The notes under the pieces are model-generated. The model did no database searches. It was not told where the DNA came from and saw nothing but the letters and a program-made list of their open reading frames with translations. The translations under genes and the position numbers were made by a program. This document shows, piece by piece, positions 59,821 to 64,000 of a stretch of 64,000 nucleotides of DNA (its first letter is position 1; every line of letters starts with the position of its first letter). The DNA comes from JANRIG01 sp033765235 (GTDB taxonomy: Bacteria > Bacteroidota > Bacteroidia > Cytophagales > UBA9547): positions 137,510-201,509 of the forward strand of contig JANRIG010000022.1 of assembly GCA_033765235.1 (NCBI GenBank), read 5' to 3'.

Positions 59821-62430
59821 ATGAAGTGGACAGCCCAAATATTCATAGCCTCAGCACTCCTTATTTGCATGCCTGTATTTTCGCAGCTTATACAGGTAGA
59901 GTACTCAGGTGCCATAGGCCCCACAGACTGGACACGCGGCTGGACAAACTACAAACCTGTAGAAACTGACTACCCGCCTGCCAACACACTCATTCCCAAT
60001 ATGATTTCGACAAATACATACCTGTCTAAGCGTAATGTGTATTTGCTCAAAGGATTTGTATACGTGGCCAACAACGCCACCTTATATATAGAAGCAGGTG
60101 CCATTATACGTGCAGACAGAGACTCCAAAGCCGTGTTGGTAATCACCAAAGGTGCAAAAATACGAGCCATAGGTACTGAGACAGAGCCCATCATATTCAC
60201 CTCCAATCAAAACAAAGGTGAGCGCTCGCCGGGCGATTGGGGAGGCATTATGATACTGGGCAACTCCGGTATCAACAATCCTAAAGGCTCTGCAGTGGCC
60301 GAAGGTATCCAAAATCCTGACCTTGGTGCCTATGGTGGCAGCGACCCGGAAGATAACTCCGGCATTATGAGGTATGTGCGTATTGAATTTCCGGGGTATA
60401 AAATCATAAATAATGAAAAAGAACTCAACGGGCTCACTATGTTTGGTGTAGGTCGCCGTACCAAGATAGAATATGTGCAGGTAAGTTTTTCTAAAGATGA
60501 CTCATATGAGTGGTTTGGAGGCACAGTGAATTGCAACAATCTTATATCTTATAAATGTACTGACGATGACTTTGACATGACGGCAGGATTTTCAGGTATT
60601 CTGCAATTTGGCGTAGCACTTCGCAACCCCGGTCTCAAAGACATATCAGGCTCCAGTGGTATAGAAGCAGATACGTACGGCAAAGAGACAGAGTTTGACT
60701 ACAATGATAAAGTACTCACACGCTCTGTAATATCAAATTTTACCATCATATCTCCCGACCCAGGCAAAGATGCTTTTGCTCAAGGATTTACCCAAAATAA
60801 ATATGCTGTTTCTATCAAAAACAATGGCCAAATATCAGTGTACAACACCTTGATAATGGGTTTTCAAAATGGCTTTTATATAGGTGGCGCACAGTCTGAA
60901 GGATATATAGAGACTAACCAAATTAAACTCAAAAACAATCTGCTCTACGGTGCAGTATCGCCCATGATAGCAGATGTAAAAAGCAATATTGACCTCAATA
61001 CTTGGTATGTAACCCCTGAATACAAAAATACCTACATCAGAAATTATGACAACTCTATACTTACAGACCCATTTAACCATATTTACCCAAACTTTTCTCC
61101 TATTGCGGGCTCTGCTGTGCTTAAGTCTTCATCATTTGATGAGCTCAAAAAGTATCTTGAAGGCATATTATTTTATGACAAGCCGGATTATATTGGTGCC
61201 TTTGGTAACGTGGACTGGACAGCTAAGTGGTCAAACTTTGACCCTGCCAAAACCCAATATCCTGACAAAACAGTGGTAACAGTGCAAGGCAAAATCACAG
61301 CTGATACCAAATGGACAGCCAGCAATACATACTTACTCAAAGGAATAGTAGTGGTAGAAAACAATGCCATACTCACCATAGAGCCTGGCACTGTAGTGAA
61401 AGGAGATGCTGCCACAAAAGGGGTATTGCTTATTAATAATAAATCAAAAATCATAGCCGAAGGCACTGAAACCAGCCCTATTATATTCACATCCTCTAAA
61501 AGTACTGCTGACCGCAAACCTGGCGACTGGGGTGGAATAGTGATACTGGGTGCGGGCCGAACCAATAATAGAGACAATATGACTTCGTTTAAAAATTATG
61601 GACCGCTGAGCAACTATACTTTTGGTGGCTCAAGATTTTGGGAAGAGTCAGGGTCACTCAAATATGTGCGTGTAGAACATGCCGGAGGGCTCATACAAGG
61701 CTCACCGCAAAAAATGGCTGCCATTATGTTCGGTGGGGTAAACAAAATAAACATGGACTATGTGCAAGTATCTTGCTCTGAGGCCAATGGCTTTGGCTTT
61801 GTGGGTGGCAGTGCAAATGGTAAGCACTTAATAGCCTTTAGCAATACAGACGACGATTTTGACGTAGAAGAAGGCTATGGTGGCATATTACAATACGGTG
61901 TAGTACTGCGCAACCCTATCACTGCAGATATTAAAAAGTCCAACTCGCTGGAGTCATTTGCCACAGAGGTAGAAAATGCTCAGTTTTTGCCTACCAATGC
62001 ATTTTTTACCAATTTTTCTTTCATTGGTCCGCTCAAAACACGTGCAGCACAGTATAATCTCAACCTCAACTCTTGCATACATCTTAACAAAAACAGTTCT
62101 ATTTCTGTATCCAATTCTATCATATTAGGCTACCCAAAAGGGGTGATATTTGAAGGTGATAAGGTAGATTTTAATATTCTATCGCAGCAGTTATCGTTTA
62201 AAAACAATATTGTGGCGGGTTGTTTTTCACCTATATTAAAGGTAGGTACTACAGGCATGTTTGACGGGCTCAAAGACCCTAAGCCGTGGTTTACCGGACC
62301 TGCCGGTAAAAATAAAATACTGTTAGAGGCTGCTGAGGTAAAACTCACAGACCCTTTCAATATAGCCTCACCCAACTTTTTGCCTGCACCCGGCTCGCCT
62401 TGCCTCAACACGGTATTTATGGGATATTAA
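59821..62430 (+). CDS. Secreted protein with two tandem beta-helix domains
   Basis: 869 residues with a signal peptide (1-21, PVFSQ). Two copies of one domain, about residues 28-455 and 463-869, share an ordered set of motifs: DWTRGWTNYKP / DWTAKWSNFDP; NVYLLKGFVYV / NTYLLKGIVVV; GTETEPIIFTS / GTETSPIIFTS; PGDWGGIMILG / PGDWGGIVILG; DDDFDMTAGFSGILQFGVALRNP-like / DDDFDVEEGYGGILQYGV. This domain is predicted to be a right-handed beta-helix and is widespread in Bacteroidota as a single-copy, secreted or surface-anchored protein of unknown role, often near TonB-dependent receptors. I see no T9SS sorting domain and no lipobox. The gene stands alone. Confidence 0.8.
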   Translation: MKWTAQIFIASALLICMPVFSQLIQVEYSGAIGPTDWTRGWTNYKPVETDYPPANTLIPNMISTNTYLSKRNVYLLKGFVYVANNATLYIEAGAIIRADRDSKAVLVITKGAKIRAIGTETEPIIFTSNQNKGERSPGDWGGIMILGNSGINNPKGSAVAEGIQNPDLGAYGGSDPEDNSGIMRYVRIEFPGYKIINNEKELNGLTMFGVGRRTKIEYVQVSFSKDDSYEWFGGTVNCNNLISYKCTDDDFDMTAGFSGILQFGVALRNPGLKDISGSSGIEADTYGKETEFDYNDKVLTRSVISNFTIISPDPGKDAFAQGFTQNKYAVSIKNNGQISVYNTLIMGFQNGFYIGGAQSEGYIETNQIKLKNNLLYGAVSPMIADVKSNIDLNTWYVTPEYKNTYIRNYDNSILTDPFNHIYPNFSPIAGSAVLKSSSFDELKKYLEGILFYDKPDYIGAFGNVDWTAKWSNFDPAKTQYPDKTVVTVQGKITADTKWTASNTYLLKGIVVVENNAILTIEPGTVVKGDAATKGVLLINNKSKIIAEGTETSPIIFTSSKSTADRKPGDWGGIVILGAGRTNNRDNMTSFKNYGPLSNYTFGGSRFWEESGSLKYVRVEHAGGLIQGSPQKMAAIMFGGVNKINMDYVQVSCSEANGFGFVGGSANGKHLIAFSNTDDDFDVEEGYGGILQYGVVLRNPITADIKKSNSLESFATEVENAQFLPTNAFFTNFSFIGPLKTRAAQYNLNLNSCIHLNKNSSISVSNSIILGYPKGVIFEGDKVDFNILSQQLSFKNNIVAGCFSPILKVGTTGMFDGLKDPKPWFTGPAGKNKILLEAAEVKLTDPFNIASPNFLPAPGSPCLNTVFMGY

Positions 62431-62582
62431 TGGGGTGTTTTATGTTAATTTATAAACAAGCTGTCACTGGAGCAGCATTAGTTTGTGGAATAATAGAAAT
62501 ATAGACGCTAAAGACCATGGTAGTATATACATAGTGGTGTCCACATTGGAAAATGGTATAGGGAATAATTAGGAAATGGTTG

Positions 62583-62921
62583 TCATAAACGCAAAACATC
62601 GTTCAATTCAAAAATTATTTGTTCCAATTGTTCATCTGTAATTTTGCCCAATTTTTTTTTCAATCTCTCAGCAGATATAGTTTTTATTTGCGATACTATA
62701 ATTTCTGAAATATTTTTTATTCCATTTACATTAGTAGGTAATAATGTGATAGAGCCGGGATAATTTCTTATAGTTGAAGTAATAGGGCATACAATTCTAA
62801 GTGAACTATTCTTGTTCATAATATCTCCCGAAATTATGACCACAGGTCTATAACCGCCTTGTTCTGAACCAATAATAGGATCTAAAAATGCAGAGTAAAT
62901 ATCTTTTTGCCTGCTATCCAT
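62583..62921 (-). CDS. Type II toxin MazF/PemK family
   Basis: 112-residue endoribonuclease toxin. The fold is recognisable from DIYSAFLDPIIGSEQGGYRPVVIIS (residues 6-30) with the conserved G-x-R-P-V-V-I-I, then VCPITSTIRNYPGSI and SEIIVSQIKTISAERL with the final helix. MazF-type toxins cleave mRNA at short sequence motifs and are held inactive by their antitoxin. The gene starts 6 bp after the stop of a ribbon-helix-helix gene, the normal antitoxin-toxin order. The motif set is intact, so the module is probably functional. Confidence 0.9.
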   Translation of the reverse strand: MDSRQKDIYSAFLDPIIGSEQGGYRPVVIISGDIMNKNSSLRIVCPITSTIRNYPGSITLLPTNVNGIKNISEIIVSQIKTISAERLKKKLGKITDEQLEQIIFELNDVLRL

Positions 62922-62927
62922 TAATAA

Positions 62928-63176
62928 CTACGATTCTTTCAACCCATCATTGACTGCCCACTCAGCAATTTTATTCATTTCATTTAAATATTCTTTATCA
63001 AGGTTCATTCGTTGATAATCTTCTGCCCATTTTTTCTTCTTCATTTCTATCCTTAGCAGCTCAATAGCCTCCTCTATTACCTTATTTTTTGGTGTATTGT
63101 TTTCCTTAGCATATTTTTTTAAAAAATCAACAGACTTTTGAGATAAACTTGTAGTGATAGTTATACTTGATTTCAT
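62928..63176 (-). CDS. Ribbon-helix-helix antitoxin for MazF
   Basis: 82 residues with an N-terminal RHH DNA-binding motif (SSITITTSLSQKSVDFLKKY then NTPKNKVIEEAIELL, about residues 2-42). A charged C-terminal tail with KKKWAEDYQRM follows, the part that would wrap around the toxin. The pair is expected to repress its own promoter in the short region upstream (63177-63240). Order, spacing (6 bp) and size fit a type II antitoxin. The assignment rests on the motif and the neighbour. Confidence 0.85.
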   Translation of the reverse strand: MKSSITITTSLSQKSVDFLKKYAKENNTPKNKVIEEAIELLRIEMKKKKWAEDYQRMNLDKEYLNEMNKIAEWAVNDGLKES

Positions 63177-63269
63177 ATTTATAAATATATTTACAAAGAT
63201 AAATATAAATTATTACATGTCATACAAAAAATAACTATAAACTATTGATATTAGACTCTTATCTCAGCT

Positions 63270-63289
63270 GCGCAAGCATCAGCTTGTGC
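63270..63289. repeat. Small hairpin between the two toxin-antitoxin modules
   Basis: Eight-base stem GCGCAAGC / GCTTGTGC with one G-T pair and an ATCA loop, in the 175-bp gap between the MazF and VapBC operons. It is GC-rich in an AT-rich gap. It may terminate the vapBC transcript, which ends at 63352, or be a lone REP-type element. Confidence 0.45.
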
Positions 63290-63351
63290 GTACTTATAAA
63301 AGTATTATTTTTGTAAATGTGCATAGATTATTATGTTGCGAATTTAAGAGG

Positions 63352-63726
63352 TCATATTACCCAAGGATCAATTACATTCAGTCCTTGAATATTTTTATAG
63401 TCGGAGTTATTGCGGGTAATGAGTGTAAAGTCGTAAACCAGCGCAGTAGCAGCAATGATGGCATCAGGCAGTTTGGTTTTGTATTCTTGTCTTATAGCAA
63501 TGGTTTTGGTGATAATATGAGTATTTATAGTATCATATACGGTTGCTATCTGTATAAACTCCTCAAGTGACAATTTTTCCTTATGGGTAATTTTACTGCT
63601 TGCAAATAGTTCAATACGAGTTATCACCGAAATGGCAGGTTCAATACTTGAGAGCAAGTTATTAGCGTTGTAAGGTAGTTTATAATTGCAAAAATCAATA
63701 ACTCTATTGGTGTAGAGTAAATACAT
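63352..63726 (-). CDS. VapC-type PIN-domain toxin with altered active site
   Basis: 124-residue PIN-domain ribonuclease of the VapC family. Matching positions are Glu39 (VITRIELF), Asp88 (KLPDAIIAATAL) and Asp109 (LITRNNSDY), three of the acidic residues that bind magnesium. The first, normally in the opening xLLDTNxxID, is Tyr5 here (MYLLYTNRVID), a single-base change from an Asp codon. Without that Asp most PIN toxins lose activity, so this may be an inactive toxin kept for binding or a sequencing error. It follows its antitoxin gene by 6 bp. Confidence 0.88.
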   Translation of the reverse strand: MYLLYTNRVIDFCNYKLPYNANNLLSSIEPAISVITRIELFASSKITHKEKLSLEEFIQIATVYDTINTHIITKTIAIRQEYKTKLPDAIIAATALVYDFTLITRNNSDYKNIQGLNVIDPWVI

Positions 63727-63732
63727 GAAATG

Positions 63733-63981
63733 TTAAGATTGTTTGTTAAGGCGTTGTTCCCAGCCATTACGTCCTTCTTCTAAATGCTTATGTAGGTCGG
63801 CAGCGGTATCATCACATATACTTCCTAAAAAATCAGCCATTGTTTTTTGGGGAGTTATAGTTTTTTCTTCTGCTATTTCATCAAGAGCATATACCAATAT
63901 TTCAATTTTTTTGCCAATATAGCTGTTAGGGATAGCTATGTTGTAACTATTATTTTGCGGTATTGCGATAGTTCTCACCAT
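63733..63981 (-). CDS. VapB-type antitoxin
   Basis: 82-residue partner of the PIN-domain toxin. The N-terminal IAIPNSYIGKKIEILVYAL (about residues 15-33) is the AbrB-like short strand pattern of Bacteroidota VapB/DUF2281 antitoxins, and the C-terminal DFLGSICDDTAADLHKHLEEGRNGW-type tail (residues about 50-74) holds the toxin-binding helix. The start is an ATG at 63981, close to the right edge, so its promoter is mostly outside the window. The order antitoxin then toxin with a 6-bp gap is typical. Confidence 0.82.
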   Translation of the reverse strand: MVRTIAIPQNNSYNIAIPNSYIGKKIEILVYALDEIAEEKTITPQKTMADFLGSICDDTAADLHKHLEEGRNGWEQRLNKQS

Positions 63982-64000
63982 AATAACGGATTTTATATAC

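Noticed and set aside
62431..62582. Possible RNA gene or remnant ORF in the gap after the beta-helix gene
   Set aside because: No cloverleaf, hairpin or open frame of useful length was found.

Overview
The window is AT-rich chromosomal DNA from a Bacteroidota bacterium, probably in or near the Chitinophagia/Sphingobacteriia/Saprospiria grouping; genus and species cannot be told from the sequence. The evidence is a PorX-type response regulator, two proteins with C-terminal type IX secretion (T9SS) sorting domains, DUF5687-type permease genes, an SiaB-family kinase, start codons without clear Shine-Dalgarno sites, and a giant secreted protein built of FG-GAP and IPT/TIG repeats.

Layout. 1-1010 holds the 5' part of a penicillin-binding protein 2 gene (minus strand). 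1122-10519 (minus) is a respiratory block: six tightly packed genes, many overlapping by 1-4 bases, encode a hydrogenase-4-like membrane complex (HyfB, HyfC, HyfE, HyfF, HyfG and a ferredoxin/HyfI fusion). They are followed by an unrecognised lipoprotein and a separate nuoH. The large subunit lacks the NiFe cysteines, so this is an energy-converting-hydrogenase-related (Ehr) complex, and the small subunit has also lost three of the four N2-cluster cysteines. 10.7-12.2 kb (minus) carries trxA, folB and a DivIVA-domain gene; porX diverges from them at 12.3 kb. 13.9-19.5 kb is a small accessory stretch between two palindromes with the same core: a tiny ORF, an XRE regulator, a frameshifted tail-fibre-like secreted protein, a hexapeptide-repeat protein and an M4-like metalloprotease with a T9SS tail. 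Lon, a DUF1573 protein, an FGGY sugar kinase and an ABC exporter whose DUF5687 permease is split into two ORFs follow up to 26.1 kb.

27,103-49,716 is one ORF of 7,537 codons, about a third of the window. It encodes a signal peptide, a lectin-like domain, six super-repeats spaced almost exactly 1.68 kb apart (each a pair of IPT domains plus exactly seven FG-GAP repeats, so probably six seven-bladed beta-propellers), a LamG domain, about 24 further IPT domains, a beta-solenoid-like region and a T9SS sorting domain. It is most likely a giant cell-surface adhesin. PorX (T9SS regulation), the metalloprotease and this adhesin belong to the same secretion biology, although they are not one operon.

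49.8-59.5 kb is mixed housekeeping: a family 2 glycosyltransferase, a secreted protein of about 24 MORN-type repeats, RNase R, a polyprenyl diphosphate synthase, two tiny membrane ORFs bracketed by 55-bp direct repeats, an SiaB-family kinase, CobA, ProA and tRNA-Arg(CCT). 59.8-62.4 kb is a secreted beta-helix protein made of two tandem copies of one domain. The right end carries two toxin-antitoxin modules: MazF with a ribbon-helix-helix antitoxin, and VapBC whose VapC has Tyr in place of the first catalytic Asp.
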